The notes: generated by a model from the sequence alone, not told the origin. 64,000 nucleotides of DNA from Bacteroides oleiciplenus YIT 12058 (GCF_000315485.1 NZ_JH992945.1:310001-374000), one strand, 5' to 3'. Shown: positions 17,815-27,320, counted from the first letter of the stretch. Numbers and translations: made by a program.

Positions 17815-18690
17815 TTACGGTTTATACAGTTTCCGGTAAGCTAATGGTGTCTCTCCCGTACACTGCCGGAAACAACGCACGAAATAGGCAACGGTGGAGA
17901 AATGAAGTTCAAATGACAGATCTGATATGGAAATATCGGTGTAGATAAGCTGCTTTTTAGCCTCATCCATAATCTTATTCAGGATATATTGTTTGGTGCT
18001 GAGGTTCATTGCCGAATTCACAATCTCATTCAGATAGTTGGGAGTAATACAAAGCTTATCCGCATAAAAACGGACGGAATGTTGTTCTTTCAGATTCGCT
18101 CCAACCAGCTCTACAAATCTGCTGACGTGAATGCTGCCGGCTTCCTTATCCTTCTCTCCCCGAGATAGCATATTCAGATACCCCCGGTTCAGCAGCATAA
18201 GGGCTTCGTAAAGCAATGCCCTCAGCACATGCACGTCATTCTGCTTGTACAAACCTATCTCTGCCTTTATATCATGCAGAAGCTGCATCATGCGCTCATA
18301 AAGTTCATCCATCAAATGGAGTTTAGAAGCTGTCTTTTCCAGATTGAAGAACGGGAGATGTTGCACAAACAAAGGGTCTTTGAAGAAGGAAGACAAGAAC
18401 TCATCTTCGAAAATCAGCGCATAACCATCTGCAATATGATTCGTATCCCAATTCCGTATTTCGCCGGGTTTGGAGAAGAATACATCGCCGGGAATTGCTT
18501 CACATATCTGATTATCAATAGAGAATCTCCCCTCTCCTTCCGTAATGAAAGTAATGTCATAATAAGTCAACGTATGCACAGCCCCTTTAGCCAGAAACCG
18601 CTTCACGTATTTCAGTTCCACGACATCCACTAAAAGTTCACTCCCATACTTATGCTTATAAAACGTATACCGGGGGATTGATTTCTTCAT
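17815..18690 (-). CDS. AraC family transcriptional regulator
   Basis: A 291-residue regulator with an N-terminal cupin-like sensing domain (about 20-170; ITFITEGEGRFSIDNQ and GDVFFSKPGE are typical) and a C-terminal double HTH (about 195-290; YADKLCITPNYLNEIVN then ISDLSFELHFSTVAYFVRCFRQCTGETPLAYR). It is transcribed divergently from the hydrolase gene at 18890, and opposing -7 boxes lie between them. The hydrolase or the PPOX gene downstream may be its target. Effector unknown. Confidence 0.87.
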   Translation of the reverse strand: MKKSIPRYTFYKHKYGSELLVDVVELKYVKRFLAKGAVHTLTYYDITFITEGEGRFSIDNQICEAIPGDVFFSKPGEIRNWDTNHIADGYALIFEDEFLSSFFKDPLFVQHLPFFNLEKTASKLHLMDELYERMMQLLHDIKAEIGLYKQNDVHVLRALLYEALMLLNRGYLNMLSRGEKDKEAGSIHVSRFVELVGANLKEQHSVRFYADKLCITPNYLNEIVNSAMNLSTKQYILNKIMDEAKKQLIYTDISISDLSFELHFSTVAYFVRCFRQCTGETPLAYRKLYKP

Positions 18691-18739
18691 TTAATAATCT
18701 TTTGCTACGAATAAACTCTTACCATGAAATTACAACCCG

Positions 18740-18861
18740 CAAATATATTGATTCCCGCCATAAATCCACTTGCACACCTGATTTAAAATTATGTTTTTCA
18801 CATCTGCCGGTGATATTTAGAATGAATATTTATTCCCTTGTCATTTCTTTTACTAACTTTG
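18740..18861. promoter_or_regulatory. Divergent promoters, AraC / hydrolase
   Basis: Minus-strand TATATTTG at 18747-18740 serves the AraC gene, and plus-strand TAACTTTG at 18854-18861 serves the hydrolase. Neither has a clear TTG at the usual distance, which suits activator-dependent control. Confidence 0.5.
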
Positions 18862-18889
18862 ACAATCAATACATATAAAAACTACTCTG

Positions 18890-20275
18890 ATGAAGAAACA
18901 GTTTGCCTTATTACTAATGGGAATATTTGTTCCTGTTTGCATCTATTCCCAGGATATTTCAGGTACATGGAACGGGAAACTATCACTCCCTACCGGCTCA
19001 CTTACCATTTGTTTCAATCTGCAAAAGACGGAACAAGGTTATACATCCACCTGCGACAGTCCGGATCAGGGAGTTAAGGGTATTCCTACAGAATCAACCC
19101 TTTTCAAAGATTCGGTACTAACGATTCAGATTCCCAATATACATGCCTCTTATAAGGGAAAACTCGGAGCGGACAACAAGATATATGGAAACTTCACACA
19201 AGGCATTCTATTGAAATTAGATTTGGAAAAAGGAGAATCCGCCAAGATTAACCGTCCGCAAGAGCCTCAACCGCCTTTCCCTTATAAAGTGGAAGACATA
19301 ACCATTGAAAATCCACAAGTCGGCATCACACTTGCCGGAACATTGACTTTGCCTGAACAAGGGAGTAAATTCCCGGCAGTAGTATTAGTGACCGGTAGTG
19401 GCCCGCAAAACAGGGATGAAGAAATCATGGGACACAAACCTTTCTTAGTGATTGCCGATTATTTAACCCGCAACGGAATAGCCGTTCTGCGCTGCGACGA
19501 CAGAGGTGTCGGCAAGTCGAAAGGAGTATATGCATCTGCCACGAATGAAGACTTTGCCAGCGATGCGGAAGCTGCTTTCCAATATCTGAAAAGCAGGAAA
19601 GAGATAAATTCCAAACAGATAGGAATCATTGGGCATAGCTGTGGGGGAACTGTTGCTTTTATGCTGGCTGCCCGGAATAAAGAGGTGGCTTTTATCGTTT
19701 CATTGGCAGGTGCTACCATTCAGGGAGACAGCCTGATGCTGAAACAAAGTGAAATGATTTTCAAATCCAGCGGTATGCCGGATGCTGCATGGGAATTGAC
19801 TAAACCCGTGCTACGCACCCGCTACGCTTTATTAACCCAGGATAAGAGTGCAGAAGAAATCCGGAAGGAATTGTATGCCAATGTTGTGCAAACACTTTCT
19901 CCCGGACAACTACAAGATATCAACATCATGAAACAGGCAGAGGCTCAAATGAACTCAATGCTCTCCCCCTGGTATTTGCATTTCATGAGATATGACCCAA
20001 CTTCCGACTTAAAGAAGACCAAATGCCCCGTCCTGGCTCTCAATGGAGAGAAAGACCTGCAAGTAGATGCCGACATAAACCTCGGAGCCGTGGAACAGTG
20101 GGTGAAATCCAACGGAAACAAACAAGTCACCACTAAAGAATATCCCGGCCTGAACCATCTGTTTCAAGTGTGCAAGACTTGTACTATCAACGAATACGGA
20201 CAACTGGAAGAAACAATAAGTCCGGAAGTTCTGAAAGATATGTCAGACTGGATTCTCAAATTGAAGAAGAAATAA
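18890..20275 (+). CDS. Secreted alpha/beta hydrolase
   Basis: A 461-residue protein with a signal peptide (1-20, ending VCIYSQ), a lipocalin-like or DUF-type N-terminal domain (about 21-125) and an alpha/beta hydrolase domain (about 140-455). The nucleophile is Ser250 in GHSCGG, with an oxyanion-type segment GSGPQNRDEE, an acid in NGEKDLQVD and a His in GLNHLF near the end. Such proteins are esterase/acyl-peptidase-like enzymes of the periplasm; substrate unknown. It diverges from an AraC regulator. Confidence 0.82.
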   Translation: MKKQFALLLMGIFVPVCIYSQDISGTWNGKLSLPTGSLTICFNLQKTEQGYTSTCDSPDQGVKGIPTESTLFKDSVLTIQIPNIHASYKGKLGADNKIYGNFTQGILLKLDLEKGESAKINRPQEPQPPFPYKVEDITIENPQVGITLAGTLTLPEQGSKFPAVVLVTGSGPQNRDEEIMGHKPFLVIADYLTRNGIAVLRCDDRGVGKSKGVYASATNEDFASDAEAAFQYLKSRKEINSKQIGIIGHSCGGTVAFMLAARNKEVAFIVSLAGATIQGDSLMLKQSEMIFKSSGMPDAAWELTKPVLRTRYALLTQDKSAEEIRKELYANVVQTLSPGQLQDINIMKQAEAQMNSMLSPWYLHFMRYDPTSDLKKTKCPVLALNGEKDLQVDADINLGAVEQWVKSNGNKQVTTKEYPGLNHLFQVCKTCTINEYGQLEETISPEVLKDMSDWILKLKKK

Positions 20276-20299
20276 ATATCCGGAGGTTGCCCCCGATGC

Positions 20300-21301
20300 T
20301 TATTTACCTACAAACTTGAATTCACGCTCATTGTATCTGTCACCGACATTGGGGTACTTCTTCAACAGATGTTCTATGTCCGCAATATCTTCGGCAGACA
20401 AATTCATATCGGCAGCTTTTGCATTCTCTTCCAGATACCGGAGGCGTTTGGTTCCCGGTATAGGAATGAGATTCTCACTTTGTGCCAATACCCAGGCTAA
20501 GGCAAGTTGTGCAGGAGTAATCCCTTTCCCCACTGCGATTTCCGCAAATCCGGCAGATAATTTTTGATTGTTTTCCCAATGTTCGCCATTGTAGCGGGGC
20601 AGATGCTTTCGGTAATCATCTGCTCCCAGAGTTTCCACGTGAATTGTATTAGTCACCAGTCCCCTGCCCAACGGTGAAAAAGGTACCAGGGTAATCCCCA
20701 ATTCTTTTGTCAATGGCAATATTTCCTTTTCTTCATCACGAGTCAGCAAAGAATACTCACTCTCAACGGCTGCAATGGGGTGCACGGCATTAGCTTTCCT
20801 CAGAGTTTCGGGAGAACACTCGCTCAGTCCCAGATAACGCACCTTGCCTTCTTTCACCAACTCTGCCATCGCCCCTACCGTTTCTTCAACAGGAATAGAC
20901 GGATCTATCCGGTGGGCATAGTACAAATCTATCGTCTCAATCTTCAACCGCCTGAGGCTTTTCTCCACCGCCTGCCGGACATATGCGGGAGAACCATCCA
21001 CATAGCTCTCGCCTCCGCCAAACACGCTGCCTTTCTCATTACGCAACCTGAAACCGAACTTCGTTGCAATAAAAACTTGATTTCTCTTTTCGCACAGCAC
21101 TTTAGAGAGCAGTTCTTCATTAGCTCCGTTGCCATAGACATCCGCCGTATCCCAAAAGTTCACACCAAGTTCCAGGGCACGATACAACGTTGCCATACTC
21201 TCTTTCTCATCCGCCGTGCCATATGCGGCACTCATCCCCATGCAACCCAATCCTATTGCGGACAGTTGCACATCCGTTTTACCTAATTTTCTATACTTCA
21301 T
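20300..21301 (-). CDS. Aldo/keto reductase
   Basis: A 333-residue NADPH-dependent TIM-barrel oxidoreductase. The tetrad is visible: Asp/Tyr in FWDTADVYGNGANEEL, Lys in ATKFGF and His in YYAHRID. The C-terminal cofactor site is IPIPGTKRLRYLEENAKA. Length and order match the AKR13/YakC-like group. It has its own leftward -7 box TAATTTTG (21331-21324). It lies downstream of an AraC gene in the same direction and converges on the hydrolase gene. Physiological substrate unknown. Confidence 0.9.
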   Translation of the reverse strand: MKYRKLGKTDVQLSAIGLGCMGMSAAYGTADEKESMATLYRALELGVNFWDTADVYGNGANEELLSKVLCEKRNQVFIATKFGFRLRNEKGSVFGGGESYVDGSPAYVRQAVEKSLRRLKIETIDLYYAHRIDPSIPVEETVGAMAELVKEGKVRYLGLSECSPETLRKANAVHPIAAVESEYSLLTRDEEKEILPLTKELGITLVPFSPLGRGLVTNTIHVETLGADDYRKHLPRYNGEHWENNQKLSAGFAEIAVGKGITPAQLALAWVLAQSENLIPIPGTKRLRYLEENAKAADMNLSAEDIADIEHLLKKYPNVGDRYNEREFKFVGK

Positions 21302-21382
21302 AATCTTTATATTTAAGTCGATGCAAAATTAGGCGATAGTACACGGATGGATTAGCACTATTCAAAGCATCATTTATACAAA

Positions 21383-22288
21383 TCAAATAGTTGCCTGCTC
21401 CCGCACTTTGGTCGGTGACTGATCGGTATGTTTACGATAGAATTTACTGAAATAGGAAATAGATTCAAAACCCAGGCTGAATGCTATTTCAGATATGGAA
21501 CGATTAGTATGCTGCAAATATTGGGTAGCTTCTTTGATGACTCTTCCGGCAATCAGTTCGGATGTCGTTTTTCCGGTAGTCTCTTTAACAACCTTATTCA
21601 GATGGTTGACGTGTACGGACAACCGGTCGGCATAATCGGCAGGAGTATGCAAAATCAGTGCGGCACGGGGGTAATCTACCGGGAACTGTCTCTCTAATAG
21701 TTCAAGAAACAATTCAGCAATGCGTTGCGAAGCATTCGGGTGCGATTCATACTGATTGGTATCCTGCATCTTCACAGCCGTATGTATCAATAAATGCAGA
21801 TAGCACCGCAAGACATCAGGCTTGCCTGCATAATCAGATTGCAGTTCTTCCTGCATCCGGGCATATATGTTTTGCACATTCGCCAATTGCACTTCATCCA
21901 AAAAGAAAACCTTATCACCCGTCAGCCTGAACAAAGGCGTATTTGCTAAAGAGCCGTTCTTCTCTTCCGTTCGTACAAACTGCTCATTAAAGATACAAAA
22001 CATTCCTTTCTGTTCTTCACTGACAGACTCCCACGCATAAGGCACCAAGGGATTAGAAAATAACAAGGCAGGACGGTCCACAAATATCCATTTATCAGCA
22101 TAATACAATTTTCCCGTACCCATAATCAGAGTCACCTTATAGAAATCCCGATAACTGAATTGCACCGTCCCGAAGTTACATTGCCGGGAGAAGAGATTGA
22201 AGTATTCTTTCTCTTTGGAATAAACGGCAGCCGGCTTCGGGTCGTAGCATTGTATTCTCTTATAGAACTGAGGAATTGTTTCAGGCAT
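21383..22288 (-). CDS. AraC family transcriptional regulator
   Basis: A 301-residue regulator. The N-terminal ligand domain (about 25-190) is followed by HTH motifs at 205-298 (YADRLSVHVNHLNKVVKETTGKT, then ISEIAFSLGFESISYFSKFYRKHTDQSP). A -7 box TATAATTTG-type match (TAAATTTG, 22316-22309) precedes it. The aldo/keto reductase gene begins 81 bases downstream with its own promoter and is the likely target. Such AraC-AKR pairs are common in Bacteroides. Effector unknown. Confidence 0.87.
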   Translation of the reverse strand: MPETIPQFYKRIQCYDPKPAAVYSKEKEYFNLFSRQCNFGTVQFSYRDFYKVTLIMGTGKLYYADKWIFVDRPALLFSNPLVPYAWESVSEEQKGMFCIFNEQFVRTEEKNGSLANTPLFRLTGDKVFFLDEVQLANVQNIYARMQEELQSDYAGKPDVLRCYLHLLIHTAVKMQDTNQYESHPNASQRIAELFLELLERQFPVDYPRAALILHTPADYADRLSVHVNHLNKVVKETTGKTTSELIAGRVIKEATQYLQHTNRSISEIAFSLGFESISYFSKFYRKHTDQSPTKVREQATI

Positions 22289-22408
22289 AACGCATATCTG
22301 TTTTGCTACAAATTTACAGATTCTTCTTTAATTCTACCGCAACAGAATAGACTAATAGTGCTCTTTATATCAGTATTGGAGAATTAAAAGCTATACAGGT
22401 TCTGAAAT

Positions 22409-22984
22409 TCATAAGAGTCTCTTTATTTGTTTTATCAAGTCTTCCATCTTTCGCTTATTCTTTTCAATCATTCTCGGCCGCAAAAAGAACCAGTTAAAAC
22501 CGATCCATAAAAGTACAACAGAATATGCTGCCACACCGAATATTAAAGACCTGTTTAAAGTATATTCATACATATAGAGTCCAATTCCTGCGGACAATAA
22601 AATGAAATAGAGGTTCATCAGTTTAGTCTGCATGATATATTCCCTGCTTCTAACCTCAAGCAAAGCATTCAGGTAATCCATATTCGACTGTTTTTCGTCT
22701 ATTTTCCTATATAATGAAGTCAAGCCATTATTAAAAACGAGAACCATTCCCATTGGCAGAACTGACAGTATAATTCCGATTTTGGTACTCATCAATTGTG
22801 GTTTAAAGTGCACCCAGATAAAGATGATAAAAAGAATGGTAAGCAGTAAGACCACATTGAGGATGATCGTTCTCCTGATTCTCTTTTTTCTGAAACTTTC
22901 TATTTTTCCAAATATGTCGGACTGGTCAACAACCGGAACCATTTGCTTGTTCCACAACTCCCTAATATCTATATCATTTCCCAT
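22409..22984 (-). CDS. Membrane protein of ECF sigma operon, possible anti-sigma
   Basis: A 191-residue protein with a cytoplasmic N-terminus (IDIRELWNKQMVP, about 1-35) and four hydrophobic segments (about 37-56, 67-85, 117-135, 140-160), ending in a basic helical tail. It overlaps the sigma gene by 11 bases. Membrane proteins in this position often act as anti-sigma factors, but no ZAS-type zinc motif (HxxxCxxC) is present, so the role is inference from gene order. Confidence 0.6.
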   Translation of the reverse strand: MGNDIDIRELWNKQMVPVVDQSDIFGKIESFRKKRIRRTIILNVVLLLTILFIIFIWVHFKPQLMSTKIGIILSVLPMGMVLVFNNGLTSLYRKIDEKQSNMDYLNALLEVRSREYIMQTKLMNLYFILLSAGIGLYMYEYTLNRSLIFGVAAYSVVLLWIGFNWFFLRPRMIEKNKRKMEDLIKQIKRLL

Positions 22985-23444
22985 ACTCTTTAATTTTCTT
23001 TGTTAACAACGCTTTTATACGATGGATTTTCACTCGGATATTGCTCTCGGACAATCCTACAATTTGCGCAATATCCGATTGCCTGACATCTTCCAGTTCC
23101 AACGAAATAATGATACGGTCTATCTCTGGAAGTTCGGCTATAGACTTATACAATATGCGGATCTGAGGTTCGATATCTACAACCTCCTCCTCGGGTAAAT
23201 CAACAGGTAATTCGGTTGAAACGATTCGTTGCTGCCGCTCCAATTGGCGAAGGCAGTTGTTGGTTGCAATACGGAATATCCAGGTGCTGATATTGGCTTC
23301 ATTCCTGAAAGCAGGCAGATGTTGCCAGACTTTGATGAATGTGTCCTGAGCCATATCCTGCGCTAAATTATAGTCGTTTACGTATCCCATACACAAACGG
23401 AATATTTTGCTCCAGTATTCCTTATATATTACTTCAAATTCCAC
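22974..23444 (-). CDS. ECF-type RNA polymerase sigma factor
   Basis: A 156-residue sigma-70 family protein with region 2 (about 5-70; YWSKIFRLCMGYVNDYNLAQDMAQDTFIKVW) and region 4 HTH (about 100-150; ISLELEDVRQSDIAQIVGLSESNIRVKIHRIKALL). There is no region 1.1 or 3, as expected for ECF sigmas. It sits between a hydrolase gene (3-base gap) and an overlapping membrane protein gene. The signal sensed is unknown. Confidence 0.92.
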   Translation of the reverse strand: MEFEVIYKEYWSKIFRLCMGYVNDYNLAQDMAQDTFIKVWQHLPAFRNEANISTWIFRIATNNCLRQLERQQRIVSTELPVDLPEEEVVDIEPQIRILYKSIAELPEIDRIIISLELEDVRQSDIAQIVGLSESNIRVKIHRIKALLTKKIKEYGK

Positions 23445-23447
23445 TTC

Positions 23448-24287
23448 TTATTCTTTAATGAATTCTCTTATCTGATTCATAAACCACTCTTTATCATCAA
23501 ACATCACGAAATGCAACCCCTTATTAGCATATGCAAACTGCACTGTAGACAGATTCTTATATTGTTCTTTTATGACCGTTTCTATATTCCTAAAATGAGG
23601 TTCCAGTAAAATCAAAGAAGGAACTGTTATGCTCTTTATCCGTTCTCTCAAATCCGTGTTCGAAAAATCGCAATACATTTTAGCGAATGTTTCCCGGTCG
23701 GACTTCAATCCCCAACTTACGATCTCATCGAATTTCAATGAATCAGTAGTAAGACTTGCAGTACTCATTCTTTGCATCTGGACGAACTGTTCTTCATTCA
23801 TCGCGGTAATCCGGTTAATCATCTCCGAGCAATCCTTAGCAGGAACCGACTTAAATTCCGGATTACTCAGAGCCATTAAACAAGGTAAAGCATCCACTAC
23901 TACTATTTTCCTGGCAAGATAAGGAAAATCAGCCGCAATTGCAAGAGCCAACCCTCCTCCCATACTATGACCAATAAGAATCGGCTTTTCCATTTTCTTA
24001 TCTTTTATAAACCAGGCTATCTGCATTTTCCAGCTCTCAAATGAAGGGTTCTTTTCCGGTACAACCCCTGAAAAGCCTGCCATCGTCAAAACATAGCAAG
24101 TATAATCCTCCTTCAATACCTCAACAGTTTCCCTCCAGACATCTCCCGAACAGGCAAACCCGGGAATAAATATAATGGCCTGCTTTCCCGTTCCTGATTT
24201 AATTACTGAAAAGGAATAGTCTTGTGCAAGAGCTAAAGAGGAAGCAAGAAATGCCACTAAGATAAAAAATACTTTTTTCATTATCAT
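23448..24287 (-). CDS. Secreted alpha/beta hydrolase, first gene of sigma operon
   Basis: A 279-residue protein with a signal peptide (about 1-21, SSLALA-QD) and an alpha/beta hydrolase fold. Features: FIPGFACSGDVW (oxyanion region), GHSMGGGLAL (nucleophile Ser), an Asp after the sixth strand region, and GLHFVMFDD containing the His. The start is MIMKK at 24287 or MKK at 24281. It is three bases upstream of the sigma factor gene, so the two are co-expressed. A secreted hydrolase leading an ECF operon is unusual and may process a signal or cell-envelope ligand. Confidence 0.82.
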   Translation of the reverse strand: MIMKKVFFILVAFLASSLALAQDYSFSVIKSGTGKQAIIFIPGFACSGDVWRETVEVLKEDYTCYVLTMAGFSGVVPEKNPSFESWKMQIAWFIKDKKMEKPILIGHSMGGGLALAIAADFPYLARKIVVVDALPCLMALSNPEFKSVPAKDCSEMINRITAMNEEQFVQMQRMSTASLTTDSLKFDEIVSWGLKSDRETFAKMYCDFSNTDLRERIKSITVPSLILLEPHFRNIETVIKEQYKNLSTVQFAYANKGLHFVMFDDKEWFMNQIREFIKE

Positions 24288-24630
24288 TCATTTTTAGATT
24301 TACCCTTTAGATACAAGAGGCTTCAGAATGTTACAGAAACGGCTAATTTATTTTCAGACCATCTCAATTCCACCAGTAAATTAAGATATGAATGATGAAT
24401 AGTTGTTAATTCCATTTTAAGATAATGAACTATTTTTTCAAAAATAATGTTGTTGTAAATAAACAGCAGACTTAACTATAAATCAAAGAAAACTGAATTA
24501 TGAAAAAGAGATTCCATCAGTTCTATTTATTTTAAGCAAAGTGCCTGTTTTTCGACAATTTAAACCAAAACTATTAACTCCTGAAAGGAGATAAACCAGT
24601 CAGGATATATAAAATTTAATTATTTTAATT
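24288..24630. other. 343-bp intergenic region without standard promoter for OmpA gene
   Basis: This region lies between the divergent hydrolase and OmpA-like genes. No TTTG tetranucleotide occurs on the plus strand here, so the usual TAnnTTTG box is missing in front of the OmpA gene, which may use another sigma factor. A minus-strand TATTTTTG is at 24446-24439, giving a leader of about 150 nt for the sigma operon. No gene or strong hairpin was seen. Confidence 0.5.
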
Positions 24631-25761
24631 ATGAAAAAATCAATTATTCTATCAGTTTTTGTAGCAGCAGCACTCACAGCGAATGCTCAGACTACCGTAC
24701 AAGGCAGCAAATTCACAGACAATTGGTCTGTAGAACTAAAAACCGGTATAATAACTCCCGTAACCCACAGTGCATTCTTCAAGAATGCCCGCCCGGCTTT
24801 GGGAATTGAGTTTACCAAACAACTGACTCCTGTTTTCGGATTGGGAGTTCAAGGTATGGGATATATAAATACCACGAATAGCAAAACTGCTTTCGATGCT
24901 TCCGACCTTAGCTTATTGGGTAAAGTCAACTTGATGAACCTGTTCGCAGGCTATACAGGCACTCCTCGCATATTCGAAGTCGAAGCCGTAGCCGGTGCGG
25001 GATGGTTGCACTACTACATGAACGGCCCTGGAGATGTGAATTCCTGGTCCAGTCGTTTCGGAGCGAACTTCAACTTCAACCTTGGCGAAAGCAAAGCGTG
25101 GACTATTGGGGTGAAACCGGCACTAGTATATGATATGCAAGGTGACCACAACCGGAGCCGCTTCAATGCAAACAATGCAGCATTTGAACTAACAGCAGGC
25201 GTAGCCTACCACTTCAGCGGCAGTAACGGAAGCCATCACTTCACTTTGGCAAAACTATATGATCCAGCCGAAATCAGTGAATTGAACGGTACGATCAATA
25301 ACTTACGCCAACAGGTAAATGAAAGAAATAATGTGATAAACGATGCTACCCAGACAATCGGCGGTCTGAAACAAGAACTCAACGAATGCCGCAATGAAGC
25401 AGCCAAAGTTGTTGTAGTGAAGAAAACAAACCTGATTCCGGAATCCATCATCACATTCGGACAAGGCAGATCTACAGTAGATGCTTCACAATTACCAAAC
25501 GTTGAACGTGTAGCTTCTTATATGAAAAAGTATACAAATACAGTAGTTACCATTAAAGGATACGCTTCTCCGGAAGGCAGTGCCGAAGTGAATGCAAGAA
25601 TTGCCAATGCACGTGCCGAAGCTGTGAAGTCCATCTTGGTGAAGAAGTACAAAATCAGTCCCGACCGTATTACAGCCGAAGGTCAGGGAGTGGGCGATAT
25701 GTTCACAGAACCGGATTGGAACCGCGTTAGTATCTGTACCATTGAAGATACAAATAAATAA
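24631..25761 (+). CDS. OmpA family outer-membrane protein
   Basis: A 376-residue protein with a signal peptide (1-20, ALTANAQ). The N-terminal half is an eight-strand-type beta-barrel (about 25-200), a short coiled coil follows (about 212-258; NGTINNLRQQVNERNNVINDA), and the C-terminal OmpA peptidoglycan-binding domain is at 270-370 (ITFGQGRSTVDA, GYASPEGSAEVN..RAEAV, ITAEGQGVGD). It anchors the outer membrane to peptidoglycan and may function as a porin. It is single-gene, ends at a strong terminator, and lacks an evident house-type promoter. Confidence 0.9.
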   Translation: MKKSIILSVFVAAALTANAQTTVQGSKFTDNWSVELKTGIITPVTHSAFFKNARPALGIEFTKQLTPVFGLGVQGMGYINTTNSKTAFDASDLSLLGKVNLMNLFAGYTGTPRIFEVEAVAGAGWLHYYMNGPGDVNSWSSRFGANFNFNLGESKAWTIGVKPALVYDMQGDHNRSRFNANNAAFELTAGVAYHFSGSNGSHHFTLAKLYDPAEISELNGTINNLRQQVNERNNVINDATQTIGGLKQELNECRNEAAKVVVVKKTNLIPESIITFGQGRSTVDASQLPNVERVASYMKKYTNTVVTIKGYASPEGSAEVNARIANARAEAVKSILVKKYKISPDRITAEGQGVGDMFTEPDWNRVSICTIEDTNK

Positions 25762-25811
25762 GGCTAAAAAATAAAGTGGACTAAATTCATGTGAATATCC
25801 CACTTCACAAA

Positions 25812-25862
25812 AAATGAGGAGCAAAATCAACATTAGTGTTGTCTTTGCTCCTCATTTCTTTT
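25812..25862. terminator. Bidirectional terminator between OmpA and nitroreductase genes
   Basis: AAATGAGGAGCAAA (25812-25825) pairs with TTTGCTCCTCATTT (25844-25857), with a further inner CAACA/TGTTG stem. A/T tracts are on both sides. It serves both converging genes. Confidence 0.85.
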
Positions 25863-25872
25863 ATTCATCTCA

Positions 25873-26508
25873 TCATTTAAAGTAGCCCACAGGGTGATTC
25901 AGCATAGGAATCTGAGCGTCTTTCAGTTTTAAGACCTTCTTTAGCTGAGCAGCATCCATCGAACCACGTGGCACTGTAGCCAACTTGGCAGCAGAGCAGA
26001 ACAAAGAGATATTCTGCGAAACAATACCAACATCCATAGCTCCCACCATTTGATTCTGTGCTTTTTGAGCATCACCAAAACGGGAAACATCACTAACCAG
26101 TACCAAAGATACCGGAGCCGCTTTCACAAAATCTTGTCCACCAGCAACCGCATCGCGATGATCTCCTTCGGAAACCAGAGTTAACTGATGATTTTTTGCG
26201 TCGTACAAATAGCTCCCTTCGGGCAGTATCACATACACATCTACATCCTGTTTATTCAAAGCCGACGGAGCTGTCCGTTTTCCAGACTCCGGACGGTTGA
26301 TTCCGTTAGCAGCCCATAACAGATCCGACAAGTCAGCAAGACTCAATGCCTTCGAAGCATATTCGCGTGTAGACTGACGTTCAGACAATGCTTTCATTAC
26401 CGCACCGGCACGATTCAAATTGGGCTTTGGTAATTTAACGACTTTATCAGCAGCAGAAGCAGCCACTGAAAGCACTAAACAAATTAGCAATAGTTGTACT
26501 TTTCTCAT
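25873..26508 (-). CDS. Secreted SagB/ThcOx-type nitroreductase family protein
   Basis: A 211-residue protein with a signal peptide (MRKVQLLLICLVLSVAASAA) and a nitroreductase fold. RQSTREYASKALSLADLSDLLWAANG is the FMN/N-terminal signature, and the segments AMDVGIVSQNISLFCSAAKLATVPRG and HPVGYFK are typical. The start at 26508 is chosen because the -7 box is at 26543-26536. It presumably binds FMN in the periplasm; substrate unknown. It follows two flavodoxin genes of the same strand. Confidence 0.83.
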   Translation of the reverse strand: MRKVQLLLICLVLSVAASAADKVVKLPKPNLNRAGAVMKALSERQSTREYASKALSLADLSDLLWAANGINRPESGKRTAPSALNKQDVDVYVILPEGSYLYDAKNHQLTLVSEGDHRDAVAGGQDFVKAAPVSLVLVSDVSRFGDAQKAQNQMVGAMDVGIVSQNISLFCSAAKLATVPRGSMDAAQLKKVLKLKDAQIPMLNHPVGYFK

Positions 26509-26535
26509 AACTGTGGTATTTTTTAAGTTATGAGG

Positions 26536-26566
26536 CAAATATAATCAAAAAAGAGAGTGTACCCAA
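26536..26566 (-). promoter_or_regulatory. Promoter of the nitroreductase gene
   Basis: The minus strand carries TTG (26566-26564), 20 bases, then TATATTTG (26543-26536), a full Bacteroides promoter. Confidence 0.7.
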
Positions 26567-26575
26567 ATTAAGAAT

Positions 26576-27277
26576 CTATTTAGCAGCAACAAAACCTAAT
26601 TCTTGCAACCATTTCAGTACACGCGGTTTTGCATCTTCCACGCCATTTCGTGAGACAGGTAACCCCTTCACTACTTTTGCATCCTTTTCCAGTCCGACTA
26701 TAGTCTTCAAAGCCTGGGAGAAACCACTTCCACCATGTGTACAGAAAGGAACAATCGTTTTCCCACTGAAGTCGTATTCTTCAAAGAAACTATAGAGAGG
26801 CATCGGCATATCATACCACCAGTTGGGAAAGCCGACGAATATCACATCATAATCTTTCAGGTTCGTAATGTGTGTAGCCAATTGGGGACGAGCCGCAGAT
26901 TCTACTTCCTTTTTTGCAGCATCAATCAGTTCCTTGTGTGTGCCGGGATAGACATGAACAGTCTTGATGGCAAACATATCTCCACCAGTTGCTTCACTGA
27001 TGATTTTGGCTATATATTCGGTATTTCCATATAGATCACCATTTACAATCACGCGACTGGCACCTGCTACAGCATCCACTCCGTCTGTTTCGGGTGAGGT
27101 GAAGTATGTCACCAGTATCTTACCATTACTTCGGGGTATGGATTCAGCTATTTCTGCCGTTTCCACTATTTCCGTTGCACTATCAGTACATTTCACGGAT
27201 ACAGAATTTGCAAAAGCGAGAGAGCAGCAAATCAGTGCTGCCAATACTCCGAGGGATAAATAATATTTTTTCATCAT
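26576..27277 (-). CDS. Secreted flavodoxin-type protein
   Basis: A 233-residue protein with a signal peptide (MMKKYYLSLGVLAALICCSLAFA) and a flavodoxin fold. The FMN phosphate loop region is ILVTYFTSPETDGV, and later loops FVGFPNWWYDMPMP and PFCTHGGSGFSQAL are typical of flavodoxin_4 proteins. An upstream in-frame ATG at 27301 is possible. It lies 44 bases (or less) after another flavodoxin gene. Both are likely in the operon led by the fusion gene at 29681, controlled by the operator at 29712-29795. Confidence 0.82.
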   Translation of the reverse strand: MMKKYYLSLGVLAALICCSLAFANSVSVKCTDSATEIVETAEIAESIPRSNGKILVTYFTSPETDGVDAVAGASRVIVNGDLYGNTEYIAKIISEATGGDMFAIKTVHVYPGTHKELIDAAKKEVESAARPQLATHITNLKDYDVIFVGFPNWWYDMPMPLYSFFEEYDFSGKTIVPFCTHGGSGFSQALKTIVGLEKDAKVVKGLPVSRNGVEDAKPRVLKWLQELGFVAAK

Positions 27278-27320
27278 ATCTACTTTTTTATACTTTTTCA
27301 ATTAACAGGTTATACTTCCA

